Source: Sycon ciliatum (lineage: Eukaryota; Porifera; Calcarea; Leucosolenida; Sycettidae). Taken from it: DNA of 64,000 bases. The stretch covers positions 35,630,206-35,694,205 of the forward strand of contig NC_088644.1 in NCBI RefSeq assembly GCF_964019385.1, in the 5' to 3' direction. Shown here one piece after another: positions 9,476 through 19,902 of the stretch. A program made the position numbers and the translations under genes. The notes under the pieces were generated by a model. It saw only the letters and a program-made list of their open reading frames with translations. It searched no databases and was not told where the DNA came from. The first letter of the stretch is position 1. Each line of letters opens with the position of its first letter.

Positions 9476-12400
9476 GTGTTCACGTCCCTGGACTTGCCTA
9501 TCTCGCTCGCCCCATCGAACCGTACTCTCCGGGGCCCAGACAACACAAGCCTCAATGTTTGTGGCCGGTTTACGGCTGACCTGCGCACAGCTCACTCATC
9601 TCAGTCTCACTCCGTGCCCACCCAGGTGTACGTGGTCCGCGACCTCAAGCTTCCACTGCTCGGACGTCCAGCCATTGAGGCACTCGGCATCCTGCCTGCT
9701 CCTGCTAACGTGCTGGAGACCACCTCTACCTCTAGTGACTCAGCTTCAGACTCTTGCTCTCCTGTTGCCGCTGAGTTTCCTGACCTGTTCTCGGGCCTAG
9801 GTACCTTCGGTCCTCTCCACACCATTCAACTTCGCGATGAGGCTCCTCCATACTCGCTCTCCACTCCTCGGCGAGTTGCTCTGCCCATGGAATCGAAGGT
9901 TATTGAAGCCCTCCGTCGCATGGAAGCCGCTGGCGTCATTCGCCCAGTGTCCGAACCGACCGATTGGTGTGCCGGCATGGTCGTTGTTCCAAAACCAAAC
10001 GGCAGCGTGCGCATCTGCGGTGACTTCACACGGCTCAACAAAGCCGTCAAGCGCGAACGGCACATTCTCCCTACCACGGACCATCTCCTCGCTCGCCTCG
10101 GTGATGCCAAGGTATTCTCCAAGCTGGACGCTAACAGCGGGTTTCACCAAATTCCGTTGGCGCCGGAGTCGCAGCTTCTAACCACCTTCATCACGCCCAT
10201 CGGCAGATTCTGCTACACGCGGCTCCCCTTTGGCATCTCCTCGGCACCCGAGTATTTTCAGAAACAGATGTCAGATCTGCTCAGCGACCTCCCTGGCAAC
10301 ATCTGCATGATGGACGACGTCCTAACATTCGGCTCCACCCTCGAGGAGGAGGTCGACAACCTTCGACCAGCTCTGGCCCGTCTTCAATCCGCCGGCGTCA
10401 CGCTCAACAGCGAGAAGTGTCAATTTCATGCCACCTCGATCAAGTTCCTGGGCCACGTGATTGATGGCTGTGGCATCCGTCCAGATCCAGACAAGATCCA
10501 CGCGATCCAGGAGCTCTCTCCCTGCTCCGATGTCCATTCCGTCCGCCGTCTGCTCGGCATGGCCAACCACCTAGGCAAGTTCATTCCGGACTTGGCCTCC
10601 ATCACGCAACCTCTCAGGTCTCTCCTCATCAAAGGCACCCCGGGGCAGTGGGGTGCTGAGCAGTGTGCCGCGTTCGACCGCATCAAGACGTCACTGAGTA
10701 ACGAGCCCGTCCTGGCCAAGTACTCTCCCAACTACCACACCACAGTATCTGCTGATGCATCTTCCTTTGGCCTGGGTGCAGTGCTTCTACAACGCCAGCC
10801 CGACGCGTCCGTCCGTCCTGTAGCCTATTTGTCTCGCTCTCTCACACCAGCGGAAACGCGCTATTCGCAAATCGAGAAGGAGGCTCTGGCTGCAACGTGG
10901 GCCTGCGACCGGCTCTCACACTACCTCCTCGGCATGCCATTCACCATTGAGACGGATCACAAGCCACTCATCCCTCTGCTCGGTACCCGTGCTCTTGACG
11001 ACCTCCCTCCGCGGGTCCTCCGGTTTCGTCTACGGCTACTTCGATTCGATTACAGTATTATCCACACTCCTGGCAAACAACTCGCAATTGCCGACGCTTT
11101 GTCTCGAGCTCCTCTGCGCAGCACAGATGCCGACGCCACTGCCACACTGGAGGCTGAGACCGCTGCTATGGTGTCGTACGTCACTGAGGCTCTGCCTGCC
11201 ACTGCGCAACGCCTGGAAGAGGTTTCAGCATGGCAAAGCGACGACGATAGCTGTGCTCGCATCATCGAGTATCTGCAGCACGGCTGGCCTGCTCCTAGCG
11301 ATGCTCCTCCCGTAGTGCAGTTTCTTATAGAGCACAGCGCACATTTCAGCCTCACGGACGACGGCTTGATTCTGTACGATCAGCGTCTCTACATACCTCC
11401 CGCTCACCAGCAAGAAATCCTGGCTCGCCTTCACCAGGGTCATCAGGGCATCACCAAGTGCCGACGCCTGGCCCGCACTTCCGTATGGTGGCCATCGCTC
11501 TCGTCGGACATAGCTACTCTTGTCCAAACATGCGAAGAATGCAGTCGACACCGCTCTCAGCCACCCGAGCCTCTTCTCTCAACTCCACTCCCAGAGTTTC
11601 CTTGGCAACATCTGGCCGCAGACTTCTTCACCATCGACGGTCGCAACCACCTCCTCGTCATCGACTACTACTCCCGGTTCATCGAGGTCCTCGACATGCC
11701 CTCGCTCTCCACAGCTCGTACAGTCAGCCATTTCAAGTCACTGTTCGCTCGCCATGGCATCCCTGACTCTCTAACGACCGACAACGGACCGCAATTCACC
11801 AGTGCTGAATTTGCCCAGTTTGCATCCACCTATGGCTTCCGCCACGTCACCAGTAGCCCTCTCTATCCGCAAGCCAATGGCATGGCCGAGCGTGCTGTTC
11901 GCACGGTCAAAAGTCTGTTCCGTCAGGGCACTGATTGGCACCTCGCACTACTCGCGTACCGCAACACTCCCTTGGAGAATGGTAAGAGTCCAGCCCAGCT
12001 TCTGATGAACCGCCAGCTGCAGTCACTCTTACCTCTCTCTCCAACACAGCGACAGTCGCATCCAGTCGATCAGAGCGACCTGCGTGCTGCGGATCAGCGC
12101 TTAAAGGATCGCCAAAGCACCAACCATGCCAGTCGCCATGCAGCCCGGACACTGCCGTCTCTGTGTCCCCAACAGCCTGTGTATCTACCTGATCGTGAAG
12201 AGTCTGGCCACGTGATGAGCCAACCAGCCTTGCGCTCCTACATCGTAGCAACCCCATCGGGCCAGTTCAGACGCAACCGGCGGCATATTGTCCCAATGCC
12301 AACGCCGCAACAGTTGCCGCCTGCTGGTCACTCTGCCGCCACTACCGATCCTGATCCCCCAGCCAGTCAACCTTCTACTCCGCCGTGTCCTGCAGTTCCC

Positions 12401-12490
12401 AACTTGCCATCGACCCCTCCAGCTCAAGACCAGCCTGATAAGTATGTCACGGCTCGCGGCCGTGTCGTTCACGCTCCCGATCGCTTCTAA
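9476..12490 (+). CDS. pol: Pol polyprotein: protease end, RT, RNase H, integrase
   Basis: About 1,004 residues in the frame -1 to gag; the first residues (VFTSLDLP) complete the protease. Reverse transcriptase spans about 138-330, with RICGDFTRLN, the LPFG motif and catalytic Asp280-Asp281 in MMDD, where most Gypsy elements have Y-x-D-D. RNase H follows, with Asp427 in SADASSFGLG and the ETDHKPL motif. Integrase has an HHCC zinc finger (HQGHQG, CEECSRH) and a D,D-35-E triad at Asp716, Asp769 and Glu805. The C-terminus has the LRSYIV/RRNRRHI module common in Mag-type animal elements, with no chromodomain. The frame is open throughout. Gene order and motifs make this a Metaviridae-type retrotransposon; no envelope gene is seen. 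Confidence 0.95.
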   Translation: MFTSLDLPISLAPSNRTLRGPDNTSLNVCGRFTADLRTAHSSQSHSVPTQVYVVRDLKLPLLGRPAIEALGILPAPANVLETTSTSSDSASDSCSPVAAEFPDLFSGLGTFGPLHTIQLRDEAPPYSLSTPRRVALPMESKVIEALRRMEAAGVIRPVSEPTDWCAGMVVVPKPNGSVRICGDFTRLNKAVKRERHILPTTDHLLARLGDAKVFSKLDANSGFHQIPLAPESQLLTTFITPIGRFCYTRLPFGISSAPEYFQKQMSDLLSDLPGNICMMDDVLTFGSTLEEEVDNLRPALARLQSAGVTLNSEKCQFHATSIKFLGHVIDGCGIRPDPDKIHAIQELSPCSDVHSVRRLLGMANHLGKFIPDLASITQPLRSLLIKGTPGQWGAEQCAAFDRIKTSLSNEPVLAKYSPNYHTTVSADASSFGLGAVLLQRQPDASVRPVAYLSRSLTPAETRYSQIEKEALAATWACDRLSHYLLGMPFTIETDHKPLIPLLGTRALDDLPPRVLRFRLRLLRFDYSIIHTPGKQLAIADALSRAPLRSTDADATATLEAETAAMVSYVTEALPATAQRLEEVSAWQSDDDSCARIIEYLQHGWPAPSDAPPVVQFLIEHSAHFSLTDDGLILYDQRLYIPPAHQQEILARLHQGHQGITKCRRLARTSVWWPSLSSDIATLVQTCEECSRHRSQPPEPLLSTPLPEFPWQHLAADFFTIDGRNHLLVIDYYSRFIEVLDMPSLSTARTVSHFKSLFARHGIPDSLTTDNGPQFTSAEFAQFASTYGFRHVTSSPLYPQANGMAERAVRTVKSLFRQGTDWHLALLAYRNTPLENGKSPAQLLMNRQLQSLLPLSPTQRQSHPVDQSDLRAADQRLKDRQSTNHASRHAARTLPSLCPQQPVYLPDREESGHVMSQPALRSYIVATPSGQFRRNRRHIVPMPTPQQLPPAGHSAATTDPDPPASQPSTPPCPAVPNLPSTPPAQDQPDKYVTARGRVVHAPDRF

Positions 12491-12790
12491 CTTTGGTCTC
12501 TCCAAACAATATACTCCACTCTTCTGTCTCTCCCTCTCTGGCTCGTTCTCTTTTCTAATGGCTTGCATGTGCCTGTGTGTCCTCTGTACACCCCTAGCCT
12601 TAGGTCTTTTCTTTGTAAGAGGAGAGGATATACATGTACATGTATAATGCACTATACTAGAATACTCCCTCGGACAGACCAGTGCTTTCAGAACTCTGTA
12701 ATGGACCCCTTCTGCAACGGTCTTAAGTTGCCCAGTTAGGTATCTTCTCCATCTTCTTAATCTACTGCCATATTTGCTCTTACAACCTCA

Positions 12791-12802
12791 AAGAAAGGGA
12801 GG
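12791..12802 (+). promoter_or_regulatory. Polypurine tract
   Basis: AAGAAAGGGAGG abuts the 3' LTR, the expected plus-strand primer position. Confidence 0.8.
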
Positions 12803-13042
12803 TGTAGTGTCATGTGACTAGATGCATGAAGCCCATGCATACATGCATTCCGATATCATTCCCACCATCATGATCCACTTACATGATCTAGCATTCCATT
12901 CCTCCTTCCCACTTTAGCCCGTATGTATATATCTAGTAGATTGCATGTGTTCTAGGTTCTTTGTCTTATCGTAGTACAACAGTTAGAACTAAGGTCTTGG
13001 CTCTCTGGTTGGTCTGGTTAGACTAAAGTACGAAACACTACA
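12803..13042 (+). repeat. 3' LTR of the Gypsy element
   Basis: 240 bp, appears identical to the 5' LTR, followed by the ATACT target duplication at 13,043-13,047. Confidence 0.95.
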
Positions 13043-13054
13043 ATACTCGTCGCC

Positions 13055-13409
13055 AGGCAGGCACAGTGGGTTGGTCTAAGACCATGATTAATGAACAAGA
13101 GGTACCAGGTTCAAGTCCTGCTTGGAAGCGGAAGGATTTTTCCAACCGTGCTGCGACCCACAGTTAATTGGGAACTCGTGGCCTGGCATGAGTAAATCAT
13201 GGATGTGGCAAATGGGATTTAGGCCTTTGGCCTATGGTTGGTGGATCTGATCTATCCTCCCCCACCGTTTAGGAGCCGCATCTGACGCCTGATCATGGGG
13301 TGGTGGCGTCCCACGGAAGCGGAAAGGTGGTTCTTGACCAGGGAGTTGTACGACTCCTTGTTCTTGACCTGCCCGGTACGCGAACCCGTCGAATTTATTT
13401 ATTTTATTT
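13055..13409 (+). mobile_element. tRNA-derived SINE
   Basis: Flanked by a 12 bp duplication ATACTCGTCGCC (13,043-13,054 and 13,410-13,421). The head carries an A-box-like GGCACAGTGGGTTGG and a B box GGTTCAAGTCC, the internal RNA polymerase III promoter of tRNA-type SINEs. The tail is an ATTT repeat. The Gypsy element later inserted at the first base of its left duplication, splitting it from the ancestral site. The right arm lacks both. Confidence 0.85.
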
Positions 13410-13827
13410 ATACTCGTCGCCGATATTGCGATAAGCAATACAATTGTAATAATCGTCACTTGTCTCGGCCGGCACACGTGCACAGCACGTTCAGTTAGCG
13501 TTTTCCGAGTCTGGTTGGCCAGATTGGTGAAATATCTGTAACGACTCCTATGCACTGCAGGCTACGGTGTGAAAATTCCGGATTGCAGAAGCACACACAT
13601 GCACGCACGCACACCCACACCCACACACCACACACATACATGTACACACGTAGACGCGCGCGTTTATCAGTTCTCTTTTTTCGATCATGCAGTGCCTGCC
13701 ACTTCCCAATCCGTTGCCCCCAAAAATGGCAACTTTGTCCAGTATACCCTATCCTTGGTCATGTACATACAATTATCCCTTCACTGCGCATAGTTCGAAA
13801 CTCCCCACCCCCCCCACACACACACAA

Positions 13828-14271
13828 TGGGCGCTTTCGATTACACACATTTCGGTCAATTCTAGATTTAGTTATTGTTGATGCACAGTTCGATTACACA
13901 AAAAGTGACAAATTCCGTCGTTAGAATTGATTTTATCCAATTCCGTCGAATCCGTCAATTCTGAAGAGAGGGCGGAATTTCTCTAATTCTGCCGCCAGAA
14001 TTGCACAGTCGGTGTGTTACCGGTCTGGTCATGACTCAAGCGCGCGAAGAGCCTCCCTGGCCGGCGTGTGCGCGATGCTGGGTCCACGTGCGCGCGAGGG
14101 TGTACGTGATCTCTTTTTACGATTCATAATTTTATTTGTGACATGACATGAATAAAATGCGTTGTGAATTCCAGTCGTTTGTTTACAAGGCCGGAATCCG
14201 CTCATTCTGGTCATTACAGAATGAAAAAAACCAGTTCCAGAATTGTGTAAACGTGTAATCGAAAGCGCCCA
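13828..14271. mobile_element. MITE with TGGGCGCTTTCGATTACAC termini
   Basis: A 19 bp perfect terminal inverted repeat TGGGCGCTTTCGATTACAC at both ends of a 444 bp segment. Superfamily and target duplication are unclear. Non-coding. Confidence 0.75.
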
Positions 14272-14369
14272 ATGGTTGCCTCTTTGCTTTGTCATACCAC
14301 AACCATTCAACGCGGTGAACCCCTCGATAGGTGATTTGCCTTTGGGTCGTCCTAATAAAGTTATTATGA

Positions 14370-14883
14370 GGCCAAAACAAATAATGACCTTGTTTCCGGT
14401 CACTCGACCGGGCCACTTTTTCCCAAATTCTGAAACTTTCTTTGGTCCCAAATGTATGCAAACGGTGGCAATGCCATGTGTGCAAGTGCACTAAACGAGT
14501 CATAACTCAGTCAAATCTCAACCGAATTCCACAATCGAAACACCTACAAGGTAGCAGAGATTCTCAGCTGTCGGCTCGAAAACCTCCGGGGTCGATACGA
14601 GCTAGAATAACGGAGCTGGAAGGACTCGAAATGTTTGCTTGATTTCTCAGGATGTACGAAAACAGGAATACACCACATGCTGTACAAGAACAGTGAGTCA
14701 GTCAACTTTGACATTGATCCTGGCCATGATTATGTACAATGTACATGTGTAGGTGCTCTTGTCCATCAATGCCACAACCATTGAGGAACCAAAAAAAGTA
14801 TCCAAACAAAGTTTCATTCCGGCCGACCGAGTCTCCTTTTTGAGGGGTTGCCGACCGGAAATAAGCCTATTTTTGTTTTGGCC
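14370..14883. mobile_element. Harbinger-like MITE, copy 2
   Basis: Same family as 7,505-8,028, in inverted orientation, starting GGCCAAAACAAATAATGACC and ending TTTTGTTTTGGCC. The flanks are TGA and TTA, so the 3 bp duplication has one change. Confidence 0.7.
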
Positions 14884-15045
14884 TTATAATGCCACACACG
14901 CCCGTACCGCAACACTGCAACACTGCAAATAGACTCGATACGGAACTCCAGGCGGTCTACTTCAGTACTTTGTCTTTAGAGAGCAGTGGAATACTGCGGA
15001 TTCTAGGACACTCTTGATTAGCGCACCAACAGTGTAGGTCCTTAC

Positions 15046-15110
15046 CTCCTTGATTCACTCCTGACGCTACCGATTCTTACTACGAGTGACCGATGACACA
15101 CTGCCTACTG
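15046..15110 (-). other. Conserved splice donor, presumed 5' non-coding exon of gene A
   Basis: On the minus strand AGGAG|GTAAGGAC ends at 15,046. The same donor is conserved upstream of gene B (36,514) and, diverged, gene C (51,812), and each LRAT first coding exon starts right after a good acceptor. I infer a 5' leader exon spliced to the ATG exon. Its start is unknown and the right-hand coordinate is nominal. Confidence 0.4.
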
Positions 15111-15245
15111 TCTGATGAGTAAAAGTAATAGTAACACTAGCGGCTGGTCCAGACTCCTCTTTGCCACTTCTTCGCGATTTGATTATAATTATTATAATAA
15201 TTATTAGTTCTACTTTGAAGTACACAGAATCTACAAGTACAACTA

Positions 15246-16263
15246 CAAGTACGATTGTAAGCTACGAGCAGAGAGTCGTATTATTATTAGGGAGTTCAGT
15301 TCCGGTCACTGAAAAGTGAAAAGTGCAGTATTGTATTGTATTGTATGGTATTGTATTTATTTAAAAGGATTCTCCAAAAGCAAATGGATGCTTATCACGG
15401 AAGTCTCCCACATAAATATCGCAAGAAAAATGGGGAAATGGGGGAGAGGAGAGTGGAAGATGAAGCATGGGAAGAAGGGAAACAAGTACCTAAATATCGA
15501 GGTATAAAAGCAGGAAAGAAATCGACGAGGGAAGAAATCACCTCTGCAGATAATAGCGGGACATTTAGATGAAAAAAAACCTTTAGAGCAATGCGAAAAT
15601 TGACAGAGGACTGAACGCAGCGGGGCAGTCACAGCTCGCCTGTACAAAGTGAATGGGCGCCTCGTGGCTGCAGTTCGAGATGCAGTTCGCGGCCCGAGTA
15701 TCTTCTCCCGCGGCCTTTTCGGCCTTGCCGATGCTATTTTTAGGTACATGTAGCTGAGGTCATTACCTTTCCAATGGTGCCACACATGCCATGCTTCCAA
15801 AAATAATGCCTCCGCGCTTGGCGCGGGTGCACTTCGAAGTACTAATTTCGACCAGATCCGTACTCGGCTTCGCGAGGAACACCCGATTTTCGTGTTCAGC
15901 GGCCTCGAATTAGCCTAAACCAAGAGGATTCTACAACATTGAGGCTCGCGCTTTATCGCCGTAGAAGGAAAATGATCACAGAAACCAGCCCACGGCGATT
16001 TCCTGGTGGTAGACGAAAAAATCGAGTGAACTGCGCGCACACTGGTAGAAGCAGTGACGGTGAAAACGTGTGACTTGTGCAAGTCGGCGCTCACGGCATG
16101 CGTGCACACTGCATGCATGCACACATCCTGTATCGCCATGTATGCACCAGATAGTGCAGTGCATGGCATGCTGGACGGAAACCACACGGCTCCCATACAT
16201 ACTTGCATTTACTTCTGTGACTACTTTCTCCCCCGTTTTCCGATCTTCAATGGACCGTATGCG
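15246..16263. other. Spacer sequence, no recognised gene
   Basis: Starts in AT-rich sequence at the inner end of the left arm, then a (TATTG)n-like tract at 15,325-15,358 of the kind found at LINE 3' ends. A CpG-richer stretch follows (15,600-16,000). No open frame with recognisable motifs. Confidence 0.5.
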
Positions 16264-17010
16264 TGTTAAAACAAAATGGCGTCACGATTTATTGAAAGTG
16301 GTATAGTTGGTGGTACGAGTGTTCAAACCCATTTGAACTTCATACTGTTCGTCTTCTTTTTGACATGCTCTCTTTCCATCGTCCTTAGCTTTTGTTTGTT
16401 GAGAGCTGTTTTGGCTTTCTCCTATACCTCTGGGGGATGCCAAGTGATGGTTTTGAGAGGCTGGTGATGGCTGTGAGCGAGAGTTTGCCGATCGGCGTCG
16501 TCCTCGCTATAGCGATGAAAATACTAGTTACTGCGCACCTGGCAGATATCACAACACGTCGGAGCGTCCAGGAGCAAAGGAATCTTGGGTTTTCACTGGA
16601 ATCTAGTTCCTCCAGCATCATGTAGCCCACCGTCGGTGAATGGCGGTCCAGAAAGGTCGAACCTGGTCTTCTGCAGCATCTCGCAGTCCTGCGAGGCACA
16701 CTGAATACGCCTGTCATGTATTCTACAAATAAAAATCACGAAGTAGTGGACTTTACAGTGATGAGTCTATCCTGTATGCTGCAAAAGACGCAGGAAATGT
16801 GACTGGTGTCCGTACACTGGACGCCAATATCATCCCAGTCTTCTCCTGCAGGATCTGTTTGACATTGACATACCGGTATGCAGTGGGTCGACATTGGCCT
16901 GGTTTGGCAGCTATCTGCCTGGGTGGATGTAGCAGGTTTGCATTGGCGCGTCGTCCAGTCCGACATTTTCTTGTAACTGTGGAGTACCGGCAGGGTTTGA
17001 GAGGTTGCTC
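16264..17010 (+). repeat. Left arm of 3.5 kb spacer inverted repeat
   Basis: Matches 18,985-19,780 in reverse complement, nearly identical in the outer 500 bp, less so inside. Both arms begin TGTTAAAACAAAATGG at the outer edge. Each holds two overlapping small frames (16,276-16,467 and 16,392-16,625 here) with hydrophobic stretches; both are conserved in the partner with one or two changes. It could be an inverted gene duplicate or a foldback transposon. I do not recognise the protein. Confidence 0.8.
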
Positions 17011-18230
17011 GTGCTGTGAACACATCTCTACTGCCTGTCTTGTCCTGGAAGTGCCGTCTCGCCGCTTCCTTGCTCTACAGTCACGCCGTTATTTCGCTTT
17101 GTTTCGTAGTGCAGCTCAAAACCTGCCCAAACAACTGTGAGCTTGCAACATGGTATGGACAAATTCACTCCCTGGGCCATGGCAAGATCTGTTCAGCGCG
17201 GGCTATTCCAACCTCCAAGTGCATGGTCACCGATCGATCCATGCGATGGTGGTTGACCTACAAAGAGCCAAGGTCTACGAGTACTACTATTGGATGCTGT
17301 CTACATGCAGTCAACAAAATCAAAGTACCTCAGTATGCCCCAGAATAGGGCATGTGCATCTATAGCATGACACAACAGGGGTTCTGGCGGCACCTGTCAA
17401 ACAAGCAGTAGCGACTAGTGCCAGCTACCTATTGGAGGCTAGCCGCTACAGTCTGTCACTGGAGATAATTATTATGTTCACTGTTTAGACTGAGCACAAT
17501 CAATGATGCCCAATCAATCTGCCCAATGTGTGTTCTGTTCCACCTAATTATAACGTCCCATCGCATCAACCCTACTACACGCACATGTTGTCACTCTAGC
17601 ACGACTTGTGTTAATATTGTTTATTTTGATTCGCACGATAAATAGAGCACAATAAACGTTAACTTGACCGAAGGTTAAAGGTGACTGCAGATAGAGGAAC
17701 ACATCGAGGTACAGGTACCGGCATCAATACAGTATCAGAGAGAAACAAACAAAAATGAGAGGTACGCAGAAAAAACTCTCGTAAGCCCAAGGGGAAGTGG
17801 TTGATGAGGGATGAATGCACTCTCCACGCTCATCTACACTGTTCGTGGAAATGCACACATACATACAATAATATACAACATAGCAATAGCATGCACAGAA
17901 CCGAACAATTTCATGTTCACACATGCAAGCACAGACCTCAACATTAGTACCAAAAGCCGATACAGACAATATCCCCATACACACAGACGCACACACACAC
18001 ACACACACAATGTCCCATGTATGCGCCCGTGGCAAGAAAAGCACGCAAATCTACAAATGCACTGGATGTGAACCCACAGATTTTCTCTTATAGCAACGAT
18101 AGCGGATCTGATTCTGAATGAAAACACACACAATACAATCATTGAATGCCCATCCGCAGATGATGGCAGGTCCTGAAAGAACAGGCAGTGTTCCAGTGAT
18201 AGGGAACAGAACTTCGAGTGGCGAGTGAGG

Positions 18231-18268
<38 letters not shown>

Positions 18269-18984
18269 TGCGCGGGCACACACTAAAGTATTCAGAAATA
18301 GAATCGACATCGTAGTATTCATTGGTTGGGGAATGGAAAGGAAAATAAAACATTGCTGTAGGTTATTGTTGTAAGGACACTGGGAGCACAACAGAAAGGT
18401 AAGCAACTTGCTTTGAAGCAAAGAAAGTTATTATTCCACGGATTTCAGAAGGAAGGAACGTTCCAGAATGCTGCACTGGCAACAGGCGGCCTGCATGTGC
18501 GCGGCCCCTGCAGTCGGTCCAGCTGCCGGCCTTGCAGTGCTGAAAAGAATGTGCAGTACAGCATGTCACATAGTATCGCAGCCTGGACAAATAGGCGCTG
18601 GGAAGTCCTAGTTATGTGCTCACCTACACCACGATGCACCAATCTTCTGAGCTACTTTGGCAACAACTTTGTCCACTTGAGACTCCCATGGGCTGAGCCA
18701 GTTGTTGAGGGCTGCACCAAGGTGGACGGCAATGACCGCTGATGGCAAGGCAATCCATGACACACAGTCACTAGGGCATCGTCAACATGGCGCTGAGGCT
18801 GGATCGATAAAATCAACCTTTAGGCTGCCGCGGGGTTGACAACGAGGCCGCTGTCTCGAAGCTAGTCAGTCAGCCTGGTCACCGCCATTGACGAACCAGT
18901 CGCCACCGCCAGCAGTGGCGGTAGGTTGTGACAAGGGTGGTGCAATATTGTCAGCAAATTCAGTACTCAGGATAAGATGAGTGA
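17011..18984. other. Centre of the spacer inverted repeat
   Basis: About 2 kb without recognised genes. It contains (AC)n tracts at 17,990-18,010 and 18,233-18,263 and a diverged copy of the CA-associated dispersed repeat at 18,005-18,125. Confidence 0.6.
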
Positions 18985-19780
18985 CAAAGGGAACGTTGTG
19001 TTTGATAATATTGAAGTGAACAGGGATGATCACAAACCCTGCGCGTACTCCACCGTGAGTTACACGAAAATTCCGGACTGGACGACGAGCAAACACCAAC
19101 CTGCTACATCCAACCAGGCAGATACTATTACGATAGCTGCCAAACCAGGTCAATGCCGACCTACTGCATGTCAATGTCAAACAGATCCTGCAGGAGAAGA
19201 CTGGGGTGTTGGCGTCCAGTCACTGAGTGTACAGACACCAGTCACATGTCCTGTGTCTTTTGCAGCATACAGGATAGACTCATCACTGTAAAGTCCACTA
19301 CTTCGTGATTTTTATTTGTAGAATACATGACAGGCGTATTCAGTGTGCCTCGCAGGACTGCGAGATGCTGCAGAAGACCAGGTTCGACCTTTCTGGACCG
19401 CCATTCACCGACGGTGGGCTACACGATGCTGGAGGAACTAGATTCCAGTGAAAACCCAAGATTCCTTTGCTCCTGGACGCTCCGACGTGTTGTGATATCT
19501 GCCAGGTGCGCAGTAACTAGTATTTTCATCGCTATAGCGAGGACGACGCCGATCGGCAAACTCTCGCTCACAGCCATCACCAGCCTCTCAAAACCATCAC
19601 TTGGCATCCCCCAGAGGTATAGGAGAAAGCCAAAACAGCTCGCAACAAACAAAAGCTAAGGACGATGGAAAGAGAGCATGTCAAAAAGAAGACGAACAGT
19701 ATGAAGTTCAAATGGGTTTGAACACTCGTATCACCAACTATACCACTTTCAATAAATCGTGACGCCATTTTGTTTTAACA
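18985..19780 (-). repeat. Right arm of 3.5 kb spacer inverted repeat
   Basis: Mirror of 16,264-17,010. It carries the same two small frames on the minus strand (19,577-19,768 and 19,419-19,652). The two arms converge on the 2 kb centre. Confidence 0.8.
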
Positions 19781-19799
19781 TGAATATCGCGGATCGACT

Positions 19800-19902
19800 A
19801 GGATATTGCACGGTTCCGAGGGGATTATTTTTCAAATCCCCTAGGCGCGCAGCGCCGCGGGGATTATGAAAAATAATCCTCGCGGACACTGTGCAATATC
19901 CT
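19800..19902. repeat. Small palindromic element
   Basis: Outer repeat AGGATATTGCAC / GTGCAATATCCT encloses an inner hairpin GGGGATTATTTTTCA / TGAAAAATAATCC around a GC-rich core. A relative with a similar GGGGATTAT hairpin and the same flanking GATCACC-type sequence lies inverted at about 21,020-21,145. Confidence 0.7.

Larger units (their letters stand above)
8054..13042 (+). mobile_element. Full-length Ty3/Gypsy LTR retrotransposon
   Basis: 4,989 bp with two 240 bp LTRs that look identical throughout, running TGTAGTG to CACTACA. The element is flanked by the 5 bp duplication ATACT (8,049-8,053 and 13,043-13,047). It has gag, then protease, reverse transcriptase, RNase H and integrase in Gypsy order. 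A primer-site candidate TGGTGGCAGCGG follows the 5' LTR, and a purine tract AAAGAAAGGGAGG precedes the 3' LTR. Identical LTRs mean a very recent insertion. The right arm (around 36,955) holds the uninterrupted target. The only visible defect is a one-base frame offset near 9,465-9,476. It sits in the presumed long 5' intron of gene A, in opposite orientation. Confidence 0.97.
13703..14889. mobile_element. Left-arm-specific composite insertion
   Basis: The right arm reads straight through (GTGCCTGCCACACACGCC, reversed, near 36,675). Here 1,187 bp interrupt it, with TGCCAC repeated at both sides (13,697-13,702 and 14,890-14,895). It contains two MITEs (13,828-14,271 and 14,370-14,883), so it is a nested insertion. 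No gene is recognised. Confidence 0.7.
720..15245 (+). repeat. Left arm of giant inverted repeat
   Basis: Read in reverse complement, this arm matches 36,312-48,345 block by block: foldback element, GGTGT microsatellite, CA tracts, mini-palindrome, LRAT gene, Harbinger-like MITE and upstream region all occur in mirrored order. Matching stretches of intron and flank look about 95 percent identical by eye. The arms differ mainly by insertions present in only one of them. In the left arm these are the Gypsy element, the SINE and the 13,703-14,889 insertion. Homology ends at about 718, inside a foldback element, and near 15,245 in an AT-rich stretch. A segmental inverted duplication is the plain reading; a haplotype or assembly artefact is the alternative. 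Confidence 0.85.
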
